A stretch of 64,000 nucleotides of DNA from positions 1,532,001-1,596,000 of the forward strand of contig NZ_CP034328.1 of NCBI RefSeq assembly GCF_003940805.1. Direction: 5' to 3'. Shown piece by piece: positions 18,470 to 26,757 of this stretch. Source of the stretch: Tabrizicola piscis. Lineage in GTDB: Bacteria; Pseudomonadota; Alphaproteobacteria; Rhodobacterales; Rhodobacteraceae. Numbering within the stretch: position 1 is the first letter of the stretch; each line of letters begins with the position of its first letter. The position numbers and the translations under genes are program-made. A model generated the notes under the pieces. That model had not been told where the DNA came from. It was given only the letters and a program-made list of their open reading frames with translations, and ran no database searches.

Positions 18470-19849
18470 ATGAAACCTATCCAACTGATTTCCCCCGTTG
18501 ACGGCCAGGTCTACGCCGAACGGATGCCCCTGACGCATGAGGCCGCGAAGGCCGCCGTTGCCGCCGCCAAGGCCGCGCAAAAGGGCTGGGCTGCCCGCCC
18601 GCTGGCCGAGCGGATTGCGCTGGTCAAGGCCGGTGTCGCAAAGCTGAACGAGATGAAGGATGTGGTGGTTGAAGAAATCGCCTGGCAGATGGGCCGCCCC
18701 ACCCGCTTTGGCGGCGAATTCGGCGGGGTGAATGCCCGGACCGAGTATATGTCCGAGATCGCCGCCGCGACCCTTGCGCCGCAGATGGTGGAAGACAGCG
18801 ACAAGTTCCGCCGCTACATCGCCCGCGACCCGGTTGGCGTGGTCTTCATCGTGGCGCCGTGGAATTACCCGTACCTCACCACGATCAACACGCTGGTCCC
18901 CGCCCTGATCGCCGGGAATACGGTGATCCTGAAGCACGCGAGCCAGACCATGCTTGTCGGCGAGCGTCTGGCCGAGGCGTTCCATGCCGCCGGTGTCCCC
19001 GCCGATGTGTTCCAGAACGTCGTCCTTGACCACGCCACGACCGAGGCGCTGATCGCGGCGCGGTCCTTCGGGTTCGTGAACTTCACCGGGTCCGTCGCGG
19101 GCGGGCAGGCGATGGAACGCGCGGCGGCGGGCACGTTCACTCCGCTTGGGCTGGAGCTTGGCGGCAAGGACCCGGGCTATGTCCGCGCCGATGCGAACCT
19201 TGACGCGGCGGTGGATACGCTGATGGACGGGGCGATGTACAACGCCGGCCAGTGCTGCTGCGGGATCGAGCGGATCTATGTCCATGAATCGCTTTACGAT
19301 GCCTTCGTCGAAAAGGCGGTGGCTTGGGTCAAGGCGTTGAAGCTGGGCAACCCGTTTGACGCGGACAGCACCCTTGGCCCGATGGCCAACAAGCGGTTTG
19401 CCAAGGTGGTGCGCGACCAGATTGCCGAGGCTGTGGCGAAGGGTGCCAAGGCGCTGATCGACCCGGCCCTGTTCCCCGCCGATGACGGGGGCGCCTACCT
19501 TGCGCCGCAAGTGCTTGTGAACGTTGACCATTCCATGCGGGTGATGATGGAGGAGAGCTTCGGCCCCGTCGTCGGCATCATGAAGGTCAAGGACGATGCC
19601 GAGGCGCTGCGACTGATGAACGATTCGCCCTATGGCCTGACCGCCAGCATCTGGACGCAGGACTATGACACGGCGGCAAAACTGGGCGAGCAGGTGGAAA
19701 CCGGAACGGTGTTCATGAACCGGGCCGATTACCTTGACCCGGCCTTGTGCTGGACCGGTTGCAAGGATACCGGGCGGGGCGGATCGCTGTCCTATCTTGG
19801 GTTCCATTCGGTGACCCGTCCGAAATCCTATCACCTGAAGAAGGTCTGA
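18470..19849 (+). CDS. Aldehyde dehydrogenase
   Basis: 459 residues of the NAD(P)-dependent ALDH superfamily. Catalytic Cys is Cys263 in AGQCCCGIERIYV, the general base Glu229 in LGLELGGKD, and Asn132 in APWNYP. GAGGACGAT precedes the ATG, right after the paired REP. In this cluster it would oxidise the aldehyde made by the iron alcohol dehydrogenase encoded next, probably a gamma-glutamylated amino aldehyde. That substrate is inferred from gene order. Confidence 0.93.
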   Translation: MKPIQLISPVDGQVYAERMPLTHEAAKAAVAAAKAAQKGWAARPLAERIALVKAGVAKLNEMKDVVVEEIAWQMGRPTRFGGEFGGVNARTEYMSEIAAATLAPQMVEDSDKFRRYIARDPVGVVFIVAPWNYPYLTTINTLVPALIAGNTVILKHASQTMLVGERLAEAFHAAGVPADVFQNVVLDHATTEALIAARSFGFVNFTGSVAGGQAMERAAAGTFTPLGLELGGKDPGYVRADANLDAAVDTLMDGAMYNAGQCCCGIERIYVHESLYDAFVEKAVAWVKALKLGNPFDADSTLGPMANKRFAKVVRDQIAEAVAKGAKALIDPALFPADDGGAYLAPQVLVNVDHSMRVMMEESFGPVVGIMKVKDDAEALRLMNDSPYGLTASIWTQDYDTAAKLGEQVETGTVFMNRADYLDPALCWTGCKDTGRGGSLSYLGFHSVTRPKSYHLKKV

Positions 19850-19854
19850 CCCCG

Positions 19855-21024
19855 ATGACTGTTGCAAATCACTCCGTTCCCAATCGCAACTGGTCCTACC
19901 CGACCGCCATCAAGTTCGGCGTCGGCCGGATTGCCGAACTGGCCGAACATGCCGCCGGGGCGGGCCTCAAGAAGCCGCTTCTGGTGACTGACAAGGCCCT
20001 TGCCAGCCTGCCGATCACCGCCAATGCTTTGGACGTGCTGGAAAAGGCGGGGATGGGCCGGGCGGTGTTTTCCGACGTGGACCCGAACCCGAATGAAGCG
20101 AACATGACCGCCGGGATCGCGGTTTATCTGGCCGGGGGCCATGACGGCGTGATCTGCTTTGGCGGGGGGTCCGCGCTTGACCTTGGCAAGATGATCGCCC
20201 TGATGGCGCATCAGCGGAAAGACCTGAGCGTCTGGGACCTTGAGGATATCGACGACTGGTACACCCGCGCTGACGCCTCCAAGATCGCGCCGATCATCGC
20301 AGTGCCGACGACCGCGGGGACCGGCAGCGAAGTGGGCCGGGCGGGGGTGCTGACCAACAGCACAACCCACAAGAAGAAGATCATCTTTCACCCCAAGCTG
20401 ATGCCCGTCGTCACGATCTGTGACCCGGCCCTGACCGTGGGGATGCCGAAGTTCATCACCGCTGGCACCGGCATGGACGCGCTGGCCCATTGTCTTGAGG
20501 CCTATAGCTCGCCCTTCTACCATCCGATGTCGCAGGGCATTGCGCTGGAAGGCATGCGGCTGGTGTTTGAAAACCTGCCCCGCGTCTATGGCACGCCCGA
20601 TGATCTGGACGCCCGCGCGCATATGATGTCGGCTGCCGCGATGGGTGCGGTCGCGTTCCAGAAAGGGCTGGGGGCAATTCATTCGCTGTCCCACCCGGTC
20701 GGCGCGGTTTACGGCACGCATCACGGTACGACGAATGCCGTCGTCATGCCCATGGTGCTGGACTTCAACCGCCCGGCGATCGAGACGCGGATTGAGGCGG
20801 CGGCGGCCTATCTTGGCATCAAGGGCGGGTTTGACGGCTTCAAGGCGCGGATCATGGACCTGCGCGCCATGCTGGCCATTCCGGCGAACCTGACGGCGAT
20901 GGGCGTGAAAGCCAGCGATCTGGACATGCTGACCGAAATGGCACTGGAAGACCCGTCCTGCGGCGGAAACCCGATTGCGATGACGGCCCAGAATACGCGG
21001 GCGCTGTATGAGGCTTGCCTCTGA
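19855..21024 (+). CDS. Iron-containing alcohol dehydrogenase
   Basis: 389 residues, group III metal-dependent alcohol dehydrogenase. FGGGSALDLGK binds the dinucleotide, and Asp208, His212, His276 and His290 (in MDALAHC, GLGAIHS and YGTHHG) match the usual metal ligand spacing. The start is 5 bases past the aldehyde dehydrogenase stop, so the genes are co-translated. With the glutamylating ligase upstream, oxidation of a glutamylated amino alcohol is the most economical reading. Confidence 0.92.
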   Translation: MTVANHSVPNRNWSYPTAIKFGVGRIAELAEHAAGAGLKKPLLVTDKALASLPITANALDVLEKAGMGRAVFSDVDPNPNEANMTAGIAVYLAGGHDGVICFGGGSALDLGKMIALMAHQRKDLSVWDLEDIDDWYTRADASKIAPIIAVPTTAGTGSEVGRAGVLTNSTTHKKKIIFHPKLMPVVTICDPALTVGMPKFITAGTGMDALAHCLEAYSSPFYHPMSQGIALEGMRLVFENLPRVYGTPDDLDARAHMMSAAAMGAVAFQKGLGAIHSLSHPVGAVYGTHHGTTNAVVMPMVLDFNRPAIETRIEAAAAYLGIKGGFDGFKARIMDLRAMLAIPANLTAMGVKASDLDMLTEMALEDPSCGGNPIAMTAQNTRALYEACL

Positions 21025-21072
21025 CAGCCCAGCCCGCCGGTCAATCTGGCTGGCGGGCCAACAGGTGACACG

Positions 21073-22314
21073 ATGACACTCCGTGAAAGAACCGAAATCG
21101 CCGTGATCGGCGCAGGCGTGGTGGGGCTGACCATTGCGCTGGAGCTGGCCGATGCCGGGCGCGACGTCGTGCTGGTTGATCCCGGTCAGCCCGGAATGGG
21201 CGCAAGCTACGGCAATGCGGGCACCATCGCGGGCTATGCGGTCAACCCGGTCGGGACGCCTGCCGTCTTGCGGTCGCTGCCGTCGCTCATGTTCAGCCGG
21301 ACCTCGCCACTGGCCATCCGCCATACGGCCTTGCCCAGCCTGATGCCATGGTTGCTGCGCTTTCTGTGGCAGTCACTGCCGGCGCAGGCGGAGCGGAACG
21401 CGCGGGCGATTGCGGCGCTGGTGTCCGGCGCGGGCGAGCGTTGGGATGACCTGGCCCTGCGGGTGGCGGGGGCAGGCATCCTGCAACGCCGGGGCTGCCT
21501 TTATCTTTACGAAACGCCCCAAGCCTTTGCCGCCGCCGAGGCCGAGATGGCCCCGCGCCGCGCGCTTGGGGTGCCGGTCGAGCTGATCGGTCCGGACAAG
21601 CTGGCGGAGATGGAGCCTGGGCTGCCAAAGGGCATGGGCGGGGCGGCCCATTTCACGGGCGCGACCTTTCTGGACGATCCGGGCCGGATGATGGGGCTGA
21701 TCGCAGCGGCAGCCTTGACCAAGGCGCGGCATCTGCAGGCACGGGCCGACACCATCACCCGCGGGCTGGATGGCGTGGTGGTTGAAGGGCCGGGGCTGCA
21801 CCTGCATGCGCGCAAGGTCATCATCGCGGCTGGCGCACAGTCCCGCGCGCTTGCAGCACAGGTCGGTGATCGGATCCCGCTGGATACCGAACGTGGCTAC
21901 CATGTCGAATGGGACATGGCTGAACCCCTGCTCAGCCGTCCCACCTGCCCCACCGCGCGCGGGTTCTACTTTTGCCCGATGGCGGGCCGCTTGCGGGTGG
22001 CAGGCACGGTCGAACTGGGCGGGTTGCGCCTGCCGCCGTCACCCCATCGGGTGCGCAAACTGGTTGAAGGGGCGCGGGCGTTCTTTCCGGAACTCGGCAC
22101 GCCTGACCGCGACTGGATGGGATTTCGGCCAAGCCTGCCCGACAGCCTGCCTGTGATCGGGCCATCGTCGGCTGGGCCCGAGGTGATTCACGCCTTTGGC
22201 CACGGGCATCTGGGGGTGACTCTGGCTCCGATCACCGCGCGAATCGTCGCGGACCTTCTGGCCGGTCGCCAGCCACCCATCAACCTTGCGCCCTATCTGC
22301 CAGGACGGTTCTGA
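21073..22314 (+). CDS. FAD-dependent oxidoreductase (DadA/glycine-oxidase-like)
   Basis: 413 residues of the DAO superfamily. The N-terminal IAVIGAGVVGLTIALELA is the FAD-binding Rossmann motif; GASYGNAG follows at about 40-47 as in DadA-type D-amino-acid dehydrogenases, and the C-terminal FGHGHLGVTLAP closes the FAD site. It is 48 bases downstream of the alcohol dehydrogenase and the last gene of the cluster. It might oxidise an amine or amino acid released at the end of the pathway. A terminator-like hairpin follows. Confidence 0.88.
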   Translation: MTLRERTEIAVIGAGVVGLTIALELADAGRDVVLVDPGQPGMGASYGNAGTIAGYAVNPVGTPAVLRSLPSLMFSRTSPLAIRHTALPSLMPWLLRFLWQSLPAQAERNARAIAALVSGAGERWDDLALRVAGAGILQRRGCLYLYETPQAFAAAEAEMAPRRALGVPVELIGPDKLAEMEPGLPKGMGGAAHFTGATFLDDPGRMMGLIAAAALTKARHLQARADTITRGLDGVVVEGPGLHLHARKVIIAAGAQSRALAAQVGDRIPLDTERGYHVEWDMAEPLLSRPTCPTARGFYFCPMAGRLRVAGTVELGGLRLPPSPHRVRKLVEGARAFFPELGTPDRDWMGFRPSLPDSLPVIGPSSAGPEVIHAFGHGHLGVTLAPITARIVADLLAGRQPPINLAPYLPGRF

Positions 22315-22320
22315 AACCAG

Positions 22321-22355
22321 ACGGCCCGAACATGCGTCATGCACGTTCGGGCCGT
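22321..22355. terminator. Bidirectional terminator hairpin
   Basis: ACGGCCCGAAC (22321-22331) pairs perfectly with GTTCGGGCCGT (22345-22355), with an inner TGC/GCA pair. It lies between the FAD oxidoreductase end and the end of the convergent small-protein gene, so it can end both transcripts. T-runs are weak on both sides. Confidence 0.65.
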
Positions 22356-22382
22356 TGGCCGGATTATTGCGGTGGTCTGGTG

Positions 22383-22619
22383 TCAGGATTCGGCTTCGAT
22401 GATGATGACGTCGCGACGCTCATCATCGCTGCCGCCGCACAGCGCGACGCAGAGAATGACCGGGATCAGCAGCAGCGGCAGGATGCCGATCGACGACGCG
22501 GGCTTTTCTGCCACGACTTCCATCTCTTCTTCGACAATCACCGGGCCGCCAGCAAAGGCAGTCGATGCGGACACGGTCAGCAGCGCAGCGACAACAACCG
22601 GAACGAGGAGTTTGTTCAT
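22383..22619 (-). CDS. Small signal-peptide/one-helix protein, paralogue 1 of 4
   Basis: 78 residues. Signal peptide of about 23 residues ends STAFA, then GGPVIVEEEMEVVAEKPASS, a short hydrophobic segment GILPLLLIPVILCVALC, and a charged tail GGSDDERRDVIIIEAES. The mature part is nearly the same in three more genes up to 23882. I do not recognise a function. The predicted form is an acidic periplasmic strand of about 20 residues anchored by one helix that ends in two cysteines (LCVALC). Start: ATG of MNKLL, with GGACC upstream. Confidence 0.82.
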   Translation of the reverse strand: MNKLLVPVVVAALLTVSASTAFAGGPVIVEEEMEVVAEKPASSIGILPLLLIPVILCVALCGGSDDERRDVIIIEAES

Positions 22620-22707
22620 TTCTTGGGTCCTTCCATTCAAATGCAACAGGGTAAGCCGACATCCCGGCCTTGCAGGTGGGCCGGATCGGCCGTGACGGCC
22701 TTGGGGA

Positions 22708-22926
22708 TTATGTGATGATCCGTGGCCGGTCGTCGTCATCGCCACCGCAGAGCGCGACGCACAGGATGATCGGGATCAGCAGAAGCGGCAGGATTCCGAC
22801 CGATGACGCAGGCTTTTCAACCACAACCTCAACGTCCTCCTCGATCACGACAGGGCCACCAGCATGGGCGGTGGTCGCCGAAATCAGGACGGCCGAGGCG
22901 AGGGCACTTGCAATGATCGCTTTCAT
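22708..22926 (-). CDS. Small signal-peptide/one-helix protein, paralogue 2 of 4
   Basis: 72 residues. Signal peptide MKAIIASALASAVLISA...AHA, then GGPVVIEEDVEVVVEKPASS, helix GILPLLLIPIILCVALC and tail GGDDDDRPRIIT. TTTTGGAG is 6 bases before the chosen ATG; the ATG two codons earlier would have no spacer, so it is not the start. This copy is the most diverged (Val for Met/Ala in the acidic strand), yet keeps the EKPASS and LCVALCGG blocks. It lies 88 bases upstream of paralogue 1 on the same strand. Confidence 0.82.
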   Translation of the reverse strand: MKAIIASALASAVLISATTAHAGGPVVIEEDVEVVVEKPASSVGILPLLLIPIILCVALCGGDDDDRPRIIT

Positions 22927-23226
22927 GCGCATCTCCAAAAGGCAGTGTTGGCGGGACCGTAGTCCCATGATCTACAAGGGAAAGCTAGACGCATTGCCCG
23001 CGCGGCTCAAAGCATTTCGGGCCGCGCGGCGCTGGCAACCGAAAACTGTGGCATATTCACATAGGACAGAATGAACGACCTCCGGTGCCGACCGCGACCA
23101 CCGGCGTATCGCAATTGTTCTGCGCCGATCGCACGAAACGACCGCGCGCGCAGGTGGGGTGGAGCAAGACTGGACCCTGACCGAGGCAAGCACTGCCCCG
23201 GCCAGAATCAGCCAGAGGTCAGAGCG

Positions 23227-23463
23227 TTATTGGTCTTTCGGCGGGGGCTCGGGGATGCGCCGTTCCTCGTCATCGTCACCACCGCACAGCACGACGCACA
23301 GAACAACGGGAATCAGCAGAAGCGGCAGGACGCCGATGGACGAGGCAGGCTTTTCAGCCACGACTTCCATTTCGTCTTCGACAATCACAGGACCACCGGC
23401 GTAGGCGGTACTGGCAACCAGAACAAGTGCGCTGGCAGTGGCAGATGCAAGCAGGTTTTTCAT
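23227..23463 (-). CDS. Small signal-peptide/one-helix protein, paralogue 3 of 4
   Basis: 78 residues. Signal peptide MKNLLASATASALVLVASTAYA, then GGPVIVEDEMEVVAEKPASS, helix GVLPLLLIPVVLCVVLC and tail GGDDDEERRIPEPPPKDQ, which is more acidic and Pro-rich than in the others. GGAG stands 7 bases before the ATG used; the ATG four codons upstream contains that GGAG and is not chosen. Intergenic space to paralogue 2 is 300 bases and includes a CCGCGCGGC/GCCGCGCGG hairpin at 22998-23029. Confidence 0.82.
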   Translation of the reverse strand: MKNLLASATASALVLVASTAYAGGPVIVEDEMEVVAEKPASSIGVLPLLLIPVVLCVVLCGGDDDEERRIPEPPPKDQ

Positions 23464-23599
23464 TTTTTTCTCCATTCAGGGCCGGAGTGATGGCATCGAC
23501 CATCCGCTCCGTCCGAACAGGTCTATTCAAATTATTCCAGTCTCGCAATCAATGCTGTGCCCTATTTGAAGGGCCATTTCGCGCGGCTGCCGGACCGGC

Positions 23600-23637
23600 C
23601 AAAAATGAAAAACGGACCGGTCTTTCGACCGGTCCGT
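23600..23637 (-). terminator. Rho-independent terminator after paralogue 4
   Basis: ACGGACCGGTC (23612-23622) pairs with GACCGGTCCGT (23627-23637) around TTTC. On the minus strand the 11-bp stem is followed by TTTTCATTTTT, a good T-run. It ends the transcript of the gene at 23670-23882, so that gene is separated from paralogue 3. Confidence 0.85.
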
Positions 23638-23669
23638 CTTCTAACCAAGGCAGATAAGTCTGTGACTTA

Positions 23670-23882
23670 TTAGCCAGCGGTCGAGCGACGCTCGTCGTCG
23701 CTGCCGCCGCAGAGCGCGACGCACAGGATGACCGGGATCAGCAGGAGCGGCAGGATGCCGACGGACGAAGCGGGCTTCTCAGCCACAACTTCCATTTCTT
23801 CTTCGACGACAACGGGGCCACCGGCCGTTGCAGCCTGGGCACCGAGGGTCAGGGCCATGACCGAGACAATGAGTTTTTTCAT
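23670..23882 (-). CDS. Small signal-peptide/one-helix protein, paralogue 4 of 4
   Basis: 70 residues. Signal peptide MKKLIVSVMALTLGAQAATA, then GGPVVVEEEMEVVAEKPASS, helix GILPLLLIPVILCVALC and tail GGSDDERRSTAG. It is closest to paralogue 1 in the mature part (both have GGSDDERR). CGGAGCTTAAC before the ATG supplies the ribosome binding site. It has its own terminator, so it is a separate transcription unit, and its promoter should lie in 23883-24037. Confidence 0.82.
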   Translation of the reverse strand: MKKLIVSVMALTLGAQAATAGGPVVVEEEMEVVAEKPASSVGILPLLLIPVILCVALCGGSDDERRSTAG

Positions 23883-24037
23883 GTTAAGCTCCGAGTGTTT
23901 TGAGGTTCCCGCCATCAGGACAGGCCGAGTATGGTGTTATCCTGCAGACCGCACGTCGACAATCCGCTTAGTGCTGCGCCGCGTCGTTGCGAATAAACCG
24001 TTGCCCGAATGGCACAGAATTCGCCCCAGAGGCCCGA

Positions 24038-25024
24038 TCAGAACTGTCCGGGCACCACTTGATCCGGCGGACGGTGACCATCTGCGAAGGTCTTGATGTT
24101 GATAATCACCTTTTCACCCATCTCGATTCGCCCTTCGATTGTGGCGGATCCCATGTGCGGCAGGCAGACAACATTCGGCAGTTCGCGCAATCTGGGGTTG
24201 AGGTCGGTGCCCCGCTCATAGACATCAAGACCTGCGCCCGCGAGTTCGCCTGCCCGCAGGGCGCGAGTCAGGGCGTTTTCGTCCACCACCTCGCCCCGGC
24301 TGGTATTGACCACGACAGCGCTGGGTTTCATCAGCCGCAACCGCCGCGCGTTGAGCAGGTGGAACGTGGCAGGGGTGTGCGGGCAGTTGATCGAAAGGAT
24401 GTCCATCCGGGCGATCATCTGGTCCAGGCTTTCCCAATAGGTCGCCTCGTGCTCTGCCTCGATCTCGGGGCGCAGGCGCTTGCGGTTGTGATAATGGACC
24501 TGAAGGCCAAAGGCGCGGGCGCGGCGGGCCACGGCCTGACCAATCCGCCCCATGCCAAGGATGCCCAGACGCCGCCCCCCCAACCGCCCGCCCAAAAGCG
24601 CCATCGGCGACCAACCCGCCCATGTGCCGGACTGCATCACCTGCAGGCCTTCGGGAATGCGGCGGGTGACGGCAAGGATCAGCGCCAGCACCATGTCGGC
24701 GGTGTCTTCGGTAACCACGCCGGGTGTGTTGGACACGATCACTCCGCGCTGGCGGGCGGTGGCCACGTCGATATGGTCAACCCCGGCGCCGTAGTTGGCG
24801 ATCAGCTTCAGCTTGTCCCCGGCCTGTGCCAACAGGGCCGCGTCGATGGTATCGGTGATCGTCGGCACCAGAACATCGGCGCGGCGCATCGCTGAAGCCA
24901 GATCATCGCGCGACATCGGGGTGTCCGGGTCGCGCAGTTCGACGTCGAACAGTTCTTTCATCCGCGTCTCAACCGCTTCGGGCAGGCGTCGCGTCACGAC
25001 CACAGTCAGGCGGGGGGCAGGCAT
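24038..25024 (-). CDS. D-2-hydroxyacid dehydrogenase (glyoxylate-reductase-like)
   Basis: 328 residues. NAD(P)-binding motif GILGMGRIGQAVA, catalytic Arg in NTSRGEVVDE, Glu in YERGTDLNP and His in LPHMGSAT. The LIANYGAGVDHIDV segment before the Rossmann domain is typical of glyoxylate/hydroxypyruvate and related reductases. It is a second, distinct 2-hydroxyacid dehydrogenase in this window, of the GyaR type rather than the GhrA type at 14925-15839. The start ATG (MPAPRLTVV) gives the family's N-terminus; it is divergent from the SH3-domain gene. Confidence 0.9.
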   Translation of the reverse strand: MPAPRLTVVVTRRLPEAVETRMKELFDVELRDPDTPMSRDDLASAMRRADVLVPTITDTIDAALLAQAGDKLKLIANYGAGVDHIDVATARQRGVIVSNTPGVVTEDTADMVLALILAVTRRIPEGLQVMQSGTWAGWSPMALLGGRLGGRRLGILGMGRIGQAVARRARAFGLQVHYHNRKRLRPEIEAEHEATYWESLDQMIARMDILSINCPHTPATFHLLNARRLRLMKPSAVVVNTSRGEVVDENALTRALRAGELAGAGLDVYERGTDLNPRLRELPNVVCLPHMGSATIEGRIEMGEKVIINIKTFADGHRPPDQVVPGQF

Positions 25025-25196
25025 GTTGATCTCTCCGACAGGGCCAGATCGGGGACTCTTCCCGATCGGGCACTTCCAAATCCGGCGTCCTTGGGGCAAG
25101 GTGGAGCCAAGCGGGGCGATGTACAAGCCCCGGATGCGACAGAAGCAGGACCGGGCGTGGCAAAGGCCCCGGATCGGACAGACAAGGCAAGGGCAG

Positions 25197-25778
25197 ATGC
25201 GGCGGTTCAACAGGATTCTGGCAATAATGCTGGCGCTTGGCGCTACGGTTTCCGGTGCCGTGCTTATGGCGCAAGAGACCGAGACTGAGACCGCAGCCGA
25301 GGCGCCTAAGAGCCAACCCGAAAAGCCCCCGGAAAAGCAGTGCCAGCCCGATGTGGGCTGTGTGACGAACCTGCCGTTGCCGCGCTACGTCTCGTTGAAG
25401 GGCAGCGAGGGGAATGCCCGGCGCGGGCCCGGGCTTACCCACCGGATCGACTGGGTCTTTACCCGTGCGGGAATGCCCCTGAAGATTACTGCCGAGTTCG
25501 AAAACTGGCGCCGGGTCGAAGATAACGAAGGCGCGGGCGGCTGGGTGCATTATTCGCTGCTGTCGGGCGTGCGGACCGTGCTGGTCACCTTGGACATGGC
25601 CGAATTCCGCGATGCCCCTTCTGAAACCGCAACCGTCGTGGCCCAGGCCGAGATGGGCGTGATCGGCAGGGTCCAAGCCTGCACCCTGGACTGGTGTCGC
25701 GTCGCCTTGGACGGGCAGCGCGGCTGGGTGCAGAAGTCCGCGGTCTGGGGGGTGAAATCCGATGAGCAAATCGACTGA
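25197..25778 (+). CDS. Secreted SH3-like domain protein
   Basis: 193 residues. After a signal peptide (MRRFNRILAIMLALGATVSG) and an acidic/Pro-rich spacer comes a bacterial SH3-like repeat with ARRGPGLTHRIDWVF and WRRVEDNEGAGGWVH, then a second one with EFRDAP...DWCRVALDGQRGWVQ. This matches the DUF1058/SH3_4 family in alphaproteobacteria, thought to bind cell-wall or protein ligands. I chose the ATG that places the signal peptide at the N-terminus. Its end overlaps the CDF transporter start by 17 bases. Confidence 0.85.
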   Translation: MRRFNRILAIMLALGATVSGAVLMAQETETETAAEAPKSQPEKPPEKQCQPDVGCVTNLPLPRYVSLKGSEGNARRGPGLTHRIDWVFTRAGMPLKITAEFENWRRVEDNEGAGGWVHYSLLSGVRTVLVTLDMAEFRDAPSETATVVAQAEMGVIGRVQACTLDWCRVALDGQRGWVQKSAVWGVKSDEQID

Positions 25779-26658
25779 CACAATGCGCAACCGGCTGCGG
25801 CTGGCAATCTCGGCCGGGCTTGCGTCGGTGCTGGTTGCGGCGGTGCTGGTGGCGCTGAAGCTTTGGGCGCTGGCGGAAACCGGGGCTTTGTCGATTGCCG
25901 CGTCGCTGGCCGACAGTGCGATGGACCTGATGATGTCGCTGGGCGCGGCGGTGGCCATCGTCTACGCCGCCCTTCCCGCGGATGAGGATCACGCCTTTGG
26001 CCATACCTCGGCCGAAGATCTGGCCGCACTGGCGCAGTCGGCCTTCATTCTGGTGTCGGCCGGGGTGATCGGCTGGGCGGCTGTCGCAAGGCTGATTGCT
26101 CCGGCCCCGCCGGTTCTGGCGTCGGAAGGGCGGGGGATGCTGGTGATGGCAGTGTCAGTCGTGCTGACGCTGGCGCTGGTCTGGTGGCAGGGCCGCGTCG
26201 CAAAGGCCACTGGCAGCAAGGTGGTTGCGGCGGACCGGCTGCACTATCTGGGGGACCTTTTGCCCAGCCTTGGTGCGATTGGCGCGCTGTGGGTTTCGGG
26301 GACGCATGGCATCGGGTCGGTCGACGCGGTGGTGGCGCTGGCGGCATCGGTCGTGATGGTGCTGGGGGCCGCCCGGATCGGCAAGGGCGCATGGGACGCG
26401 CTGATGGACCGGGCGGCGGATCAGGCGATTGTAGACGGCATTGCCGCCATCACCCGCGACTGGCCCGGCGTGCGCGGGTTTCACGACCTCAAGACCCGGA
26501 CGGCGGGCAGCCGGGTTTTCGTCAACCTGCATATCGAACTTGACGGCCACCAGACCCTGCGCGAGGCGCATGACATCGGCGCTGGCCTGCGCCGGGCCAT
26601 CCTTGAGGCCTATCCAGAGACCGACGTGATCATTCACAAGGACGTGCATCACGGTTGA
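25762..26658 (+). CDS. Cation diffusion facilitator (FieF-like metal exporter)
   Basis: 298 residues: six membrane helices followed by a cytoplasmic ferredoxin-like domain. Metal-site motifs are SLADSAMDL in helix 2 and DRLHYLGDL in helix 5, matching the D/D and H/D sets of FieF (YiiP), with HAFGHTSAEDL between. The C-terminal half has VRGFHDLKTRTAG and HIELDGHQTLREAH, the metal-binding domain signature. It exports Zn, Fe or similar divalent ions by proton exchange. Translationally coupled to the SH3 gene. Confidence 0.92.
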   Translation: MSKSTDTMRNRLRLAISAGLASVLVAAVLVALKLWALAETGALSIAASLADSAMDLMMSLGAAVAIVYAALPADEDHAFGHTSAEDLAALAQSAFILVSAGVIGWAAVARLIAPAPPVLASEGRGMLVMAVSVVLTLALVWWQGRVAKATGSKVVAADRLHYLGDLLPSLGAIGALWVSGTHGIGSVDAVVALAASVVMVLGAARIGKGAWDALMDRAADQAIVDGIAAITRDWPGVRGFHDLKTRTAGSRVFVNLHIELDGHQTLREAHDIGAGLRRAILEAYPETDVIIHKDVHHG

Positions 26659-26695
26659 TGCGGGATCCAGGCGGGCTTCGCAAGCGTATGCAGTC

Positions 26696-26748
26696 TTGAC
26701 TTCAAAGCCGAAACCACCGATTACTCAAATGTATAACAACAAGGTTAT
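26696..26748 (+). promoter_or_regulatory. Promoter and inverted repeat before the TetR-aruHI unit
   Basis: TTGACT at 26696-26701 is a good -35 box with GATTAC 17 bases later as a weak -10. The inverted repeat ATAAC-AACAAG-GTTAT (26733-26748) sits 9 bases before the TetR start codon. It is AT-rich against a GC-rich background and suits an operator for autoregulation. The arms are only 5 bp. Confidence 0.45.
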
Positions 26749-26757
26749 CACCTCAGT

